NCBI GenBank assembly: GCA_036725605.1
Contig: DAIMDW010000008.1
Span: 103,820-167,819 of the forward strand
Origin: CALBTQ01 sp036725605
GTDB taxonomy: Bacteria > Lernaellota > Lernaellaia > Lernaellales > Lernaellaceae
DNA length: 64,000 bases
Direction: 5' to 3'
This document shows positions 44,050-53,039 of this stretch, piece by piece; positions within the stretch are counted from its first letter, which is position 1, and each line of letters opens with the position of its first letter. A model generated the notes under the pieces. That model searched no databases. It saw only the letters and a program-made list of their open reading frames with translations, and was not told the DNA's origin. The position numbers were made by a program, and so were the translations under genes.

Positions 44050-45720
44050 ATGACTCAATCATCCGCGAATACCGATCCGATTCGTGCGCCACGAACGTTT
44101 CGTCTGGGGCTGCTCGTATTTTCGGGTGCTTACCTGCTGATGCGCCTGCCGCATCTGACGCTGCTGCCGGCGTTCAACGACGAACTCATTTACCTGCGCT
44201 ACACCCAGTTGATCACCCAGGGGTGGGAGCATCTGTTCGTCGCTTACACGGCGGTCGGCAAACAATCGTTGTATTTGTGGCTGTCGGCGCTGGTCTGGCC
44301 GTTGTTCGGCGATCCGGTGGCGGCCATGCGGGCGACGGCCCTCGCCTGCGGCCTGGGCGCGCTGTGGGCGACGATGTTCCTGGCGCGCAAGCTGTTGGCG
44401 GATCGTTTTCCCTGGTTGCCGGTTGCGGCCGGGGCGTTGTATGTCTTGAGCCCCTTTGCCGTGTTTCATGAACGGCTGGTGCTCTACGAACCGCTGGTCA
44501 ATCTGCTTAGCCTGCTGGCCATTCTTCTGGCCCTGCGCTTCGCAATAATGAGACGCGGTCGCGACGCGCTGTGGCTCGGTCTGGTGCTCGGCCTGGGATT
44601 GATTACCAAGTTTTACTGCTTCTTTTTTCTCGCCTATCCCTTCCTGGCGTTGCTGGATGCGTGGCTGACCGAGAAGAAGCGGCCGACCGGGCGGTTGGTC
44701 GCCCTGGCGATCGGCGCGGTGGCGGTGGCGGTGGCGGTGCGCTATGCGGTGAATATCATACCGTTTTTCTTCATCAAAACCAGCACGCCGAGCATCGACA
44801 TCACCCAATACCTGGTCGGCGACACGGCCGGGATGCTGCAGCGGATCGTCCCCAACCTGCGGCACGTCTGGATGATTCACACCCAGTACCTCGGTCTGCC
44901 GCTGCTGGCGCTGATCGTCGGGGGCGCGGTGCTCGTCGCGGTGCGGCGTCCGGCGGGGATGATCGCGCCGCTCTTGGCCGCGTTGGGCGCGACGGCGCTG
45001 CAGGTGCTGCTGACCGAGCGGATGATTTTCGCGCGCTACCTGTATTTCACCTTGCCCTACCTGTTGTTGACGGCGCTGTACGCTCTGTTTGCCGCCGCGC
45101 ATTGGCTGGCGCCGCGTTTGCTGCCCACGGTTCGGCCGGACCGGGCGCGCCCGGCGTTGGCCGGGATCGTCGTCGCGGTGATCGCCCTGGCGTATCTGCC
45201 CGCGAGTTTGGCGATTGTCCGCGATCCGGTGAACGCGCCGCTGGAGCCGGTGGATCATTGGCAGCACGTCACCGGCTGGACGGCGGGGTACGGACTGGCC
45301 GAGGCGAAAAACTTCATGCTCGCGGAGGCCGAGCGCGTCGGCGAGCCGCTCGACGTGTTTTTCCATTACGATTCGCTGGGCATCCCCAGTCACTACTTCC
45401 ACCTGTACCTGGGCGACGATCCGCGTTTTCGCTATCACCTTTCGTCGTGGGATCGGCGTTTGCCGCTGTTGTTTTTCGTGGCGCAAAACGGGGTCGTCGA
45501 GCATCCGGCGAGCAACTGCTACGCGCTGACGGAAACGTTGCGGCCCGAGCAAATGAAGCACGTGTATTTTCTGAGCACCACGCCCTTGTTCGATCGTGCG
45601 CGGTTCGTCGCCCTCAACGGCGAGCCGGAGGCGGAGAAATTCTTCGTAAAACCCGGCGGCGAAAGCGCGGTGGTCGTGTTCAAGGTGCGCGTGCCGGCGC
45701 TGGGCGCGGGCGGTTATTAG
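44050..45720 (+). CDS. GT39-like polytopic glycosyltransferase
   Basis: A 556-residue inner-membrane protein with about 11 hydrophobic helices and the dolichyl-phosphate-mannose-protein mannosyltransferase (PMT/ArnT, GT-C) layout. The first periplasmic loop carries the acidic FNDELIYLRY motif near residue 43, expected to bind the donor's metal or substrate. VFHERLVLYEPL near residue 140 is also family-like. A soluble C-terminal periplasmic domain follows. It would transfer a sugar from a lipid-linked donor to protein or lipid. Start at 44050. Confidence 0.83.
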   Translation: MTQSSANTDPIRAPRTFRLGLLVFSGAYLLMRLPHLTLLPAFNDELIYLRYTQLITQGWEHLFVAYTAVGKQSLYLWLSALVWPLFGDPVAAMRATALACGLGALWATMFLARKLLADRFPWLPVAAGALYVLSPFAVFHERLVLYEPLVNLLSLLAILLALRFAIMRRGRDALWLGLVLGLGLITKFYCFFFLAYPFLALLDAWLTEKKRPTGRLVALAIGAVAVAVAVRYAVNIIPFFFIKTSTPSIDITQYLVGDTAGMLQRIVPNLRHVWMIHTQYLGLPLLALIVGGAVLVAVRRPAGMIAPLLAALGATALQVLLTERMIFARYLYFTLPYLLLTALYALFAAAHWLAPRLLPTVRPDRARPALAGIVVAVIALAYLPASLAIVRDPVNAPLEPVDHWQHVTGWTAGYGLAEAKNFMLAEAERVGEPLDVFFHYDSLGIPSHYFHLYLGDDPRFRYHLSSWDRRLPLLFFVAQNGVVEHPASNCYALTETLRPEQMKHVYFLSTTPLFDRARFVALNGEPEAEKFFVKPGGESAVVVFKVRVPALGAGGY

Positions 45721-45797
45721 CGGGAGTCGCCCCGCGCGATTTCGTCTTGACAGCATGCGGGGCGCGGACCAAACTGGCGTGCCTTTCGAGGATTGCC

Positions 45798-47396
45798 ATG
45801 TTGATATCAGCAGATGTATTGGTGATCGGCACCGGCATTGCCGGATTGTCGTTCGCGCTCAAGGTCGCCGACACGTGCGACGTCGCGCTGGTCAGCAAGA
45901 CCCGGCTCGACGAAACGAATACCAAATACGCCCAGGGCGGCATCGCCGTGGTCAGCACGCCCGAGGACAGCGTCGACCTGCACGTGTCCGACACGCTCAC
46001 CGCCGGCGCGGGGTTGTGCAAGGAAGAGGTCGTGCGCATGGTCGTCGGCGACGGACCGGCGCGCGTGGCCGAGTTGATCGAGCAGGGCGTGCGCTTCGAC
46101 CGCAACGAGGCGTCGAGCACCGGCTACGATCTGCACAAGGAAGGCGGACACACCAAGCGCCGCATCCTGCACAGCGGCGACATCACCGGGCGGGAGATCG
46201 AGCGGGCGCTGATCGCCGCCGTGGAAAAGCATCCGCGCATCAAGATTTTCGAAGATCACTTCGCGGTCGATCTGATCACCACCGGCAAGCTGGTGCACAA
46301 CCACGCCGCCGACCGCTGCCTGGGCGCGTATATCCTCAACAAGCAGGCCGGGACGATCGACACCTTCCTCGCGTCGTTCACCGTGCTGGCCACCGGCGGC
46401 TGCGGCAAGGTTTACCTGATCACCTCGAATCCCGACGTGGCCACCGGCGACGGCGTGGCCATGGCCTGGCGCGCCAACGCCGAGGTGGGCAACATGGAGT
46501 TCATCCAGTTCCACCCGACGTGTCTGTATCATCCGTTCGCGCGCAACTTCCTGATCAGCGAGGCCGTGCGCGGCGAGGGCGCCGTGTTGATCAACAACAA
46601 GGGCGAGCGGTTCATGGACCGCCTGCACCCGCTCAAATCGCTGGCCCCGCGCGATATCGTCGCGCGCGCCATCGACCACGAAATCAAGCGCACCGGCGCG
46701 GAGTGCGTGTACCTGGACATCTCGCACCTGGGCGACGAGGCGGGCGCGAAGTTTCCCAACATCCATCAGAAGTGCCTGTCGCTGGGCATCGACATGACCA
46801 AGGAGCCCATCCCGGTCGCGCCGGCGGCGCATTACATGTGCGGCGGCGTCGCGGTCGACCAACACGGCGAAAGCACGCTGCGCAACCTGTTCGCCATCGG
46901 CGAGGTCGCCTACACCGGCCTGCACGGCGCGAACCGTCTGGCGTCCAACAGCCTGCTGGAAGCGGTCGTCTACGCGCACAACGCCGCCGAGGAAATTCTG
47001 CGCCGCGACCGCTCCGCGCTCACGCGCCACAGCGTGCCGGCCTGGGACGCCTTCGGCGCGACCGAGCCCGACGAAGCGGTGATGGTCACCCACAATTGGG
47101 AAGAGGTGCGCCGCACGATGTCGAACTACCTGGGCATCGTGCGCAGCGAAAAGCGTCTGGCCCGCGCGCAGCGGCGCATCAAGATGCTGCAGCAGGAGAT
47201 CGCCGAGTATTACTGGAACTTCACCGTCTCGTCCGACCTGCTGGAGCTGCGCAACATCGCGCTGGTCGCCGGCTTGATCATCCGCGCCGCGCAACGCCGC
47301 GAAAGCCGCGGTCTGCATTACCGCATCGATTACCCCAACAAGCTGCCCGAAGCCAAGGAATCGCGCGACCGCCGTCAGGTCAGTTGGATCGATTGA
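45798..47396 (+). CDS. nadB: L-aspartate oxidase
   Basis: A 532-residue flavoenzyme oxidising L-aspartate to iminoaspartate, the first step of de novo NAD synthesis. The FAD-binding VIGTGIAGLSFALKVAD lies at about 8-24, TKYAQGGIAVV near residue 47, HSGDITGREIERAL near residue 122, and the active-site FIQFHPTCLYHP near residue 236. EVAYTGLHGANRLASNSLLEA near residue 372 is the succinate dehydrogenase/NadB signature region, and the C-terminal helical domain is complete. nadA and nadC are not in the window. Lies 77 bases after the glycosyltransferase. Confidence 0.94.
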   Translation: MLISADVLVIGTGIAGLSFALKVADTCDVALVSKTRLDETNTKYAQGGIAVVSTPEDSVDLHVSDTLTAGAGLCKEEVVRMVVGDGPARVAELIEQGVRFDRNEASSTGYDLHKEGGHTKRRILHSGDITGREIERALIAAVEKHPRIKIFEDHFAVDLITTGKLVHNHAADRCLGAYILNKQAGTIDTFLASFTVLATGGCGKVYLITSNPDVATGDGVAMAWRANAEVGNMEFIQFHPTCLYHPFARNFLISEAVRGEGAVLINNKGERFMDRLHPLKSLAPRDIVARAIDHEIKRTGAECVYLDISHLGDEAGAKFPNIHQKCLSLGIDMTKEPIPVAPAAHYMCGGVAVDQHGESTLRNLFAIGEVAYTGLHGANRLASNSLLEAVVYAHNAAEEILRRDRSALTRHSVPAWDAFGATEPDEAVMVTHNWEEVRRTMSNYLGIVRSEKRLARAQRRIKMLQQEIAEYYWNFTVSSDLLELRNIALVAGLIIRAAQRRESRGLHYRIDYPNKLPEAKESRDRRQVSWID

Positions 47397-47437
47397 GTTT
47401 TGATAAAAAATAAATTATTTAAAAAGAAACATTGCTA

Positions 47438-49009
47438 ATGGGATTTATTATGGATTTGAGTAGTATAAAAAATCCGTTATCTGAAATTGAAAGAGAAACA
47501 AGATATCTGAAAATATTTAGAAGATTTGGTGGGCTGGTTGATATAGATAATGCAAAAGAATTTGCTTATGCTTTAGTACCATTTATTGAAACTAGACCAT
47601 TATGTTATTTAAATGTTTTCTGTTTTGATTCATTATTAGATTTCCTTGAATCAAATATTGAGTTAACTTTCAGTGCGCTTTCTGATTTGGATCAGGATAT
47701 TACAAAAGCTATTCAATCATTATTAAGTCTTGTTGGACGATATGATGAAGAAAAAATTGATTTATTGCAGGAAACTGGCTTTTTAAAGATGGATACAATA
47801 TGGCATCCTCAATATATTTTCATTACTGAGCATATTTTTAATAACTTAATAAGTCTTTTCCTTAATATTTTAGGGAAAAAACTAAATAAAAATTATCTTG
47901 ATTTAACGCTAACAAATAAAGTTGATCGCTTAAATGCAAATGGATTAAATGATGCTGTAATTGGGTTTAATTCAAATATAAGGAATGCAATATCGCATGG
48001 AAAATCAATATATTATGGTAACTTTATTAGATATATTAATGAAAAGGAAAATCTTTGCCTGCATCCTTCAGAGGTGTTAGGCTACTGCGATAATTTGTTG
48101 ATTACATGCAATACATTACTATTAATTATTATTATATTTATATGCAGAAATCAAAAGTACCTTAATAAAAGCAATCTACCACTTGGAATTGTGCAATTGG
48201 TCATAAAAGGATATTATGAGTATGCTGATTGTATGGTGCAAAGAGTCATTGAATCAGAAAATATAAATGATACAAAACAAATCACTATTTTTTTTAGCTC
48301 ATCATCGAAATCAGCCAGAGTCCATCTGATTGATTCTTTTGAAATTGCGAAAATCATAGGCAAAATGAGGCCTTTGTTAGTCGATAGAATAGTTATTAAT
48401 ATTAATTGTGGTGGGGAAATAGATAATAATATTATATTGAGATATAATCATAAGATTGCAAACTGGGAAATTGAGACAATGTTACCCTGGAATGGAGAAA
48501 GTAAGTTATTGGAAAGAATATGGATGTTGAAATCGGTCATTATGTCCACATATAGTAACTATAAGTTGAAAAGCGAAATTTCAAAAGAAAAAATATTTAA
48601 TTTTTGTGAATATAGTTACACAATTCGAAAAATTTCTAGAATGGATGCCAGATATATTAGAAGAATAAGTTTGGAAGTGGTATTAAATGATCGTCAAAAC
48701 CTAAATAAAGAAAAATTAAAATTAATTATATGCGATATTATTGATAAACATAAAAATCGATACTTCAGACCTCTATTTGGTGAAACAAAGCAATTGATAC
48801 CAGTAAGGGCACATTATATCTGGATAAATATTTATTTATATGATTCAACATTAAGGAAATTGAATTCGCTGGGTTGGGCCGATGGAAAACTTGCGAAAGC
48901 TGAATTAATTAGAAAAAATGTATACTACAATGAACCGGTACATGTTAGATCATACGATGAAATTCATAAAAAAATCCGTATTCAATTTTGTCCTGGATTG
49001 TATAACTGA
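47438..49009 (+). CDS. AT-rich HEPN-motif protein, putative ribonuclease/defence protein
   Basis: A 523-residue cytoplasmic protein in DNA that is very AT-rich compared with its flanks, with codon use full of AAA, ATA and TTA, a strong sign of recent transfer. Residues 182-187 read R-N-A-I-S-H within SNIRNAISHG, the RX4H motif (RNxxxH form) of HEPN-domain RNases found in toxins and defence proteins. The surrounding region (about 60-260) is helical with a hydrophobic stretch (LLLIIIIFICR) near residue 230. The C-terminal half matches nothing I recognise. The start could be 47438 or 47450; an AAAAAGAAA run is the only weak ribosome site. It stands alone, not in an operon. Confidence 0.6.
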   Translation: MGFIMDLSSIKNPLSEIERETRYLKIFRRFGGLVDIDNAKEFAYALVPFIETRPLCYLNVFCFDSLLDFLESNIELTFSALSDLDQDITKAIQSLLSLVGRYDEEKIDLLQETGFLKMDTIWHPQYIFITEHIFNNLISLFLNILGKKLNKNYLDLTLTNKVDRLNANGLNDAVIGFNSNIRNAISHGKSIYYGNFIRYINEKENLCLHPSEVLGYCDNLLITCNTLLLIIIIFICRNQKYLNKSNLPLGIVQLVIKGYYEYADCMVQRVIESENINDTKQITIFFSSSSKSARVHLIDSFEIAKIIGKMRPLLVDRIVININCGGEIDNNIILRYNHKIANWEIETMLPWNGESKLLERIWMLKSVIMSTYSNYKLKSEISKEKIFNFCEYSYTIRKISRMDARYIRRISLEVVLNDRQNLNKEKLKLIICDIIDKHKNRYFRPLFGETKQLIPVRAHYIWINIYLYDSTLRKLNSLGWADGKLAKAELIRKNVYYNEPVHVRSYDEIHKKIRIQFCPGLYN

Positions 49010-49029
49010 TGATTAAATCACAAAAAGAT

Positions 49030-49791
49030 CTATCCAATCGCTCCCCACTGGACGGCGGCGAACGCCAGAAAAATGATCATGTTGTGCAGCATGTGATGCA
49101 GCATGCCCGGCAGCGTCGAGCCGGTCTGGCGGCGCATGTACCCTTTGTATACGGACAGCGGGAAAAAACCGAGAATGGCCGTCGCGTTCGTCGGCGTATG
49201 CGCCGCGGCGAAAATGACGCCCAGAAGCCACACGGCTCCGTGCGATCCCAACCGCGTTTGCTCCAGGCCGCGATAGCAAAATCCCCAGAACAGGAGATCT
49301 TCTAAAATCGGCCCCAGAATCGACAAGCGCCAGAATGAGGCGTGCAGGGCGCCGACGGTGGAAAGCTGCGGATGGTTGCTCATGTACCGGGTGATCTTCA
49401 ACTCGAAATGCATGATCAGCCAGCCGTAGAAAAACAACAGCATCAGCGGAGGGATGATCCACAACAACGTCGTGCGCCAACGTACGTGATGCATCACCAG
49501 GTATTCGCGCAGCGACCATTTTTTCCACTGAATCATGCACAGCATCAGGAACAAAGCCAGGAGCGTCAGGCCCGAGGAAACCCAAGTCAAATACACGCGA
49601 TGTTGTAAAAGGTACTGATTGGCGTCGAACCAATTTTTGGTCAATCCCAAGAAGTAGGGTGCCAGCATCAAAAAGATAAAGAACAGCGAGGGAATGATAA
49701 ACAGCAGCGCCGTCAGGCCCAGCGTGGCCCACGGACCGTAAAACGATGGCGGCGGCGCGGTGCGGCTGTCGTTCATTTCGTTTTGTTGCAT
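49030..49791 (-). CDS. CPBP-family intramembrane metalloprotease
   Basis: A 253-residue membrane protein of the CPBP (Abi/Rce1-like) family with about six to eight hydrophobic helices. The catalytic motifs are near the C-terminus: EDLLFWGFCYRG, where the usual second Glu is Asp, then AAAHTPTN and LHHMLHN supplying metal-ligand His and Asn. Members cleave within the membrane, process prenylated proteins, or confer bacteriocin immunity; which applies here is unknown. The start is uncertain between 49791 and 49776, neither with a strong ribosome site. Convergent with the HEPN gene. Confidence 0.82.
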   Translation of the reverse strand: MQQNEMNDSRTAPPPSFYGPWATLGLTALLFIIPSLFFIFLMLAPYFLGLTKNWFDANQYLLQHRVYLTWVSSGLTLLALFLMLCMIQWKKWSLREYLVMHHVRWRTTLLWIIPPLMLLFFYGWLIMHFELKITRYMSNHPQLSTVGALHASFWRLSILGPILEDLLFWGFCYRGLEQTRLGSHGAVWLLGVIFAAAHTPTNATAILGFFPLSVYKGYMRRQTGSTLPGMLHHMLHNMIIFLAFAAVQWGAIG

Positions 49792-49822
49792 GGCCGGCAA
49801 AATATCACGGCCGATACACAGT

Positions 49823-50021
49823 GGCAAATATTTTATGAAGGACATCCACCGATCCTGACTTCCGAATTGGTCTCTCCGGAGCCGTCAAGCCCCGGAGGGG
49901 CGGATGGTCAGTAGCGAAGGGCGGCAGCCCTGGAAATCGCTCACCCGGACCATTCAACCCCTGACAAGGGGTGAAGGATCTGTTCTGCCGGCGGCAAATA
50001 TTTTATGAAGGATATCCACCG
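49823..50021. repeat. 29-bp direct repeats flanking a ~140-bp palindromic insert
   Basis: Copies at 49823-49851 and 49993-50021 match at 28 of 29 bases (GGCAAATATTTTATGAAGGA start). Between them is a GC-rich block with CCCCGGAGGGG, AAGGGCGGCAGCCCT and CCCCTGACAAGGGG palindromes, the look of a REP-type or MITE-like insert. The direct repeats could be an unusually long target duplication or a duplication that trapped the insert. Confidence 0.7.
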
Positions 50022-50078
50022 CTTTTCATTTCCCACGGCTTTGCTACAATGCGCGGCGTCACCAATCGGGGAGCATCC

Positions 50079-51416
50079 ATGCAGCGCATGATTCGAATCG
50101 TGTTGGTCGTCTTGGCGGTGCTTTGCGGCGTGGCCGTGGCGAGCGGCGAGTACTGCCATTTCGGGTGGACGTACGAGGGCGATTTTTCCGGCACCCGCTA
50201 TCGGCACGCGGCGGCGGTCGACGAGGGCCTGCTGTATCTGTACGGCGGCACGACCGGGATGACCAGCCGCGGCGATCTGCAAGTGTACGATCCGGCCGCC
50301 GGTGACTGGACGGCCTTGCCCGACATGCCGGCCGTGAAAAGCAACTTCGGCTTCGCGGCCGTCGACGGCTACCTGTACGCGGTGGCCGGCGAGGGGCCGA
50401 TCAGCCGCGAAACCGACGTGTATCGCTACGACACGCTCTACGGCGCGTGGGCGAGCGTGGCCGATTATCCGGCGGGCGATCCGCTGTTGATCGGCATGGT
50501 CTGCGCCGACGGCGGCGACGGCAAGCTCTACTGCTTCGGCGGCCTGGAGCCTTCGCTGATGGGCACGAAATTCTCCCTGCTGGCGTTTGCGTACGATCCG
50601 GCAACCGACGCCTGGAGCGCCATCGCCGACCTGCCCGGGGGCGTCGCCTTCGGCTACGCGGCGTTGCTCGACGGCAAAATCGTGCTCACCGGCGGCTATC
50701 CGATGGAAAGCGCGACCTACGCCTACGACGTGGCGACCGGCGCCTACGCCGACCTGAGCGAACCCAGCCCGCGCCACGGGCCGCTGTTGGCCGAGGCGGG
50801 CGAATTGCTGTGGCTGGCGGCCGGGGGCGACGTGTGGGACGAACTGGTCACCGACGACCAATATTACGACGGCGCCTGGGGCGAGGTCGGCACCGCATAC
50901 TCGCCGGGGCGCGTCGGCGTGGCCGGCGGCTACCTCGCGGGCCACGGCGTGTACATGACCGGCGGCGAATGGTCCGACGAGGGCGGCGGCACGACCGACA
51001 CAACCCTGTGGCACGTGTGCGTCCCGTTCATCACGGCGGTCGCGCCGGCAGCGGGCTCGCCGGGCGCGGCGTTGACGATCACCGCGTCGACCTTCGAGGA
51101 AAACCTCACCGGCTATCTGTACGACCAGGCCAAGGCGCAATATCCGCTGAACGATCTGACCGTCGTGGACGAAACGACGCTCACCGCGACCGTTCCGGCC
51201 GATCTGCCGCCGGGCGTGTACGGCCTCGCGCTGGTCGGATCGTTGGGGCAGACCGGCCGCCTGGACGACGCCTTCACCCAGGATGAATCCGTCACCGACG
51301 ACGACACCGACGATGACGATGACGACGACGCTGACGACGACGATGACGACGACGACGATCAAACGCTCACCGACGACGATGACGACAACGACGACGACAG
51401 CGGCTGTGGATGTTGA
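50079..51416 (+). CDS. secreted Kelch-like/IPT protein with Asp/CGC tail
   Basis: A 445-residue secreted protein. Type-I signal peptide (LVVLAVLCGVAVA) with cleavage near residue 20. Residues about 30-320 hold five or six Kelch-type repeats (LYLYGGTTG, LYAVAGEG, LYCFGGLEP, IVLTGGYP, YMTGGEW), predicting a beta-propeller. An IPT/TIG Ig-like domain follows (ITAVAPAAGSPGAALTITA) at about 320-400. The last ~45 residues are an Asp tail ending SGCGC. The ATG at 50079 has GGGGAG upstream. I infer surface association by the tail. The sequence after its stop matches that after the stop of the gene at 58909. Confidence 0.83.
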   Translation: MQRMIRIVLVVLAVLCGVAVASGEYCHFGWTYEGDFSGTRYRHAAAVDEGLLYLYGGTTGMTSRGDLQVYDPAAGDWTALPDMPAVKSNFGFAAVDGYLYAVAGEGPISRETDVYRYDTLYGAWASVADYPAGDPLLIGMVCADGGDGKLYCFGGLEPSLMGTKFSLLAFAYDPATDAWSAIADLPGGVAFGYAALLDGKIVLTGGYPMESATYAYDVATGAYADLSEPSPRHGPLLAEAGELLWLAAGGDVWDELVTDDQYYDGAWGEVGTAYSPGRVGVAGGYLAGHGVYMTGGEWSDEGGGTTDTTLWHVCVPFITAVAPAAGSPGAALTITASTFEENLTGYLYDQAKAQYPLNDLTVVDETTLTATVPADLPPGVYGLALVGSLGQTGRLDDAFTQDESVTDDDTDDDDDDDADDDDDDDDDQTLTDDDDDNDDDSGCGC

Positions 51417-51445
51417 CGAATGCGGAATGGCGAATGCGAATTTTC

Positions 51446-51541
51446 GGTGACGCTGATACGCCGAACATGGTGAGGCTTATCAGTGTTGATGATAACACTG
51501 ATAAACTCGCTCGCGTTGCTCGCTCGTGTATCAGTGCCACC
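51446..51541 (+). repeat. GGTGGC palindromic repeat, copy A
   Basis: A 96-bp compound palindrome. Outer arms GGTGACGCTGATAC and GTATCAGTGCCACC, inner arms TTATCAGTGTT and AACACTGATAA, loop GATGAT. Between inner and outer arms one side holds CGCCGAACATGGTGAGGC and the other CTCGCTCGCGTTGCTCGCTCG, so the element has direction. The same element is inverted at 58674. Confidence 0.85.
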
Positions 51542-51559
51542 GACCAGGATGCCACGGCG

Positions 51560-51602
51560 GGTGGCTCTGATTCACCGAACGTAGTGAGGTGCATCAGTGT
51601 TT
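51560..51602 (+). repeat. half copy of the GGTGGC palindromic repeat
   Basis: Carries only the left arm: GGTGGCTCTGATTC, CACCGAACGTAGTGAGG and GCATCAGTGTT. It follows copy A in the same orientation, with no second arm recognisable. Confidence 0.65.
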
Positions 51603-51815
51603 TCCTCGGTTCGGAAGATACTTCAACACAGCTTTCGCCATTCGGCGAAAACCATGGCGCATAGGATAGGGAGTCGCTCTTTCGTGTGCCACACTTTTGG
51701 CGACAGCCAAAGGTGTGTGCCCGTCGGGCAGGGTTTTGTCTTGCCGATAAATCGATAAACGCGGCGTCGCTTTTCTTTTGACCGGCCCGGCGCATCCGGC
51801 TACGATGGCGCAACC

Positions 51816-53039
51816 ATGAAACGACTGACCACCATTCTGCTGGCCATGCTGGCGCTATTCAGCGTGCTGGATATGTGGCGCTACGGCGACAAGGCGTCGG
51901 GCATCGACTTCTACCAATTCTGGGCGGTGGGGCAGGCGCTGCGCACGATGCCGGTCGACAACATCTACGGCGCGGACGATCGGCTGAAGGTGGCGCAGGA
52001 GATCGCCCGGCGCGGCAACACGCGGCCCGAGTATATGCGGCATCGCGCCGCCGCGCGCGACCGGCCGGTGCTGCAAACCTACTCGACGCCGTTTTTGTAC
52101 ACCGTCCTGGCCGCGTTCGGTTCCCGTAGTTACGAAACGGCCTTTCAAACGTTTCGGCTCAGCACCATCCTGTGCACGGTCATCGCGCTGCTGCTGTTGT
52201 GCCGCGTGCTCGGCTTCGCGTTGCCCGAAACGCTGCTGCTGATGGTCGTGTTCTCCGGCTGGTTCGAACCGCTGCTGTCGGACATGCGCGTGACCAACGT
52301 CAATCAATATCAACTGTTGGATATGGCGCTGCTGGCCTGGTTGCTGACGCGCGCGCCCTCGACAACGCGCGACGTGCTGTCGGGATTGGTGATGGGATAC
52401 GCGATATTGTTCAAGCCGAACCTGTTGTTCGTCGGCGCGTTGCTCGTGCTGTGGTGGATCTTCGCGCACGACTGGCGCCGCTTGGGCGGCAACCTGATCG
52501 GCGGCGCTCTGGCCGCGCTGCTGGCCCTGGTTTCGTCGGGACTCTTCTTCGGTTCGCTGCACTGCTGGCTCGACTGGCTGACGGCCCTGCGCAACATGCC
52601 GCAGGAAATCCTGACGGTCGAGATGGGCAACTACTCGCTGGCGATGTTCATCCACCAGTTGGCCGACCTGGACGTGCACGTGGCGCTGATGGTCGCGCTG
52701 CCGTTGCTGGGGGCGGGTTTCGTTTTCGCGGGCCGCAAGCACACGGACGATCCGGAGCGGATCGTCGCGGTGATCGCGCTGGGTTGCCTGACTTACCTGC
52801 TGTCGGGCGAGCTGGTCTGGCTGCATTACTACTGGCTGACCGTGCCGGCGCTGCTGTTGCTGCTGCGGCCGGACAAAACCGAACTCAGCCTGCGGCGGAT
52901 CGTCGCCCTGCTCAGCTTCCTGCTGCTGACCGCGACGCTGCCGCTGGATCTGGTCGATCCCTATCTGGTCGGCGTGATGTGCATTTCCGGCGCGTTGCTG
53001 CTGACCATTCACACGATGTGGGAAACGGCGCGCGCCTGA
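51816..53039 (+). CDS. GT87-like polytopic membrane protein
   Basis: A 407-residue inner-membrane protein with about ten hydrophobic helices. The first extracytoplasmic loop has GIDFYQFWAVGQAL near residue 30, the acidic motif position typical of GT-C fold transferases such as GT87/DUF2029 mannosyltransferases. SDMRVTNVNQYQLL near residue 155 also fits GT87, whose members use polyprenyl-phosphate sugars. The donor and acceptor are unknown. Start at 51816. Convergent with the FG-GAP gene. Confidence 0.72.
   Translation: MKRLTTILLAMLALFSVLDMWRYGDKASGIDFYQFWAVGQALRTMPVDNIYGADDRLKVAQEIARRGNTRPEYMRHRAAARDRPVLQTYSTPFLYTVLAAFGSRSYETAFQTFRLSTILCTVIALLLLCRVLGFALPETLLLMVVFSGWFEPLLSDMRVTNVNQYQLLDMALLAWLLTRAPSTTRDVLSGLVMGYAILFKPNLLFVGALLVLWWIFAHDWRRLGGNLIGGALAALLALVSSGLFFGSLHCWLDWLTALRNMPQEILTVEMGNYSLAMFIHQLADLDVHVALMVALPLLGAGFVFAGRKHTDDPERIVAVIALGCLTYLLSGELVWLHYYWLTVPALLLLLRPDKTELSLRRIVALLSFLLLTATLPLDLVDPYLVGVMCISGALLLTIHTMWETARA

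Larger units (their letters stand above)
51417..51815. other. 399-bp non-coding region with palindromic repeats
   Basis: Contains the shared post-stop segment ACGAATGCGGAATGGCGAAT (start 51416), palindrome copy A (51446-51541), a half copy (51560-51602) and a stem CACACTTTTGGC/GCCAAAGGTGTG at 51690-51717 followed by GCCCG/CGGGC. Frames across it read as repeat translation rather than protein. Confidence 0.65.

Noticed and set aside
51367..51813. 148-codon minus-strand frame over the post-Kelch spacer
   Set aside because: Its sequence is a translation of the GGTGGC palindrome repeats, with matching phrases recurring at the copy near 58700.
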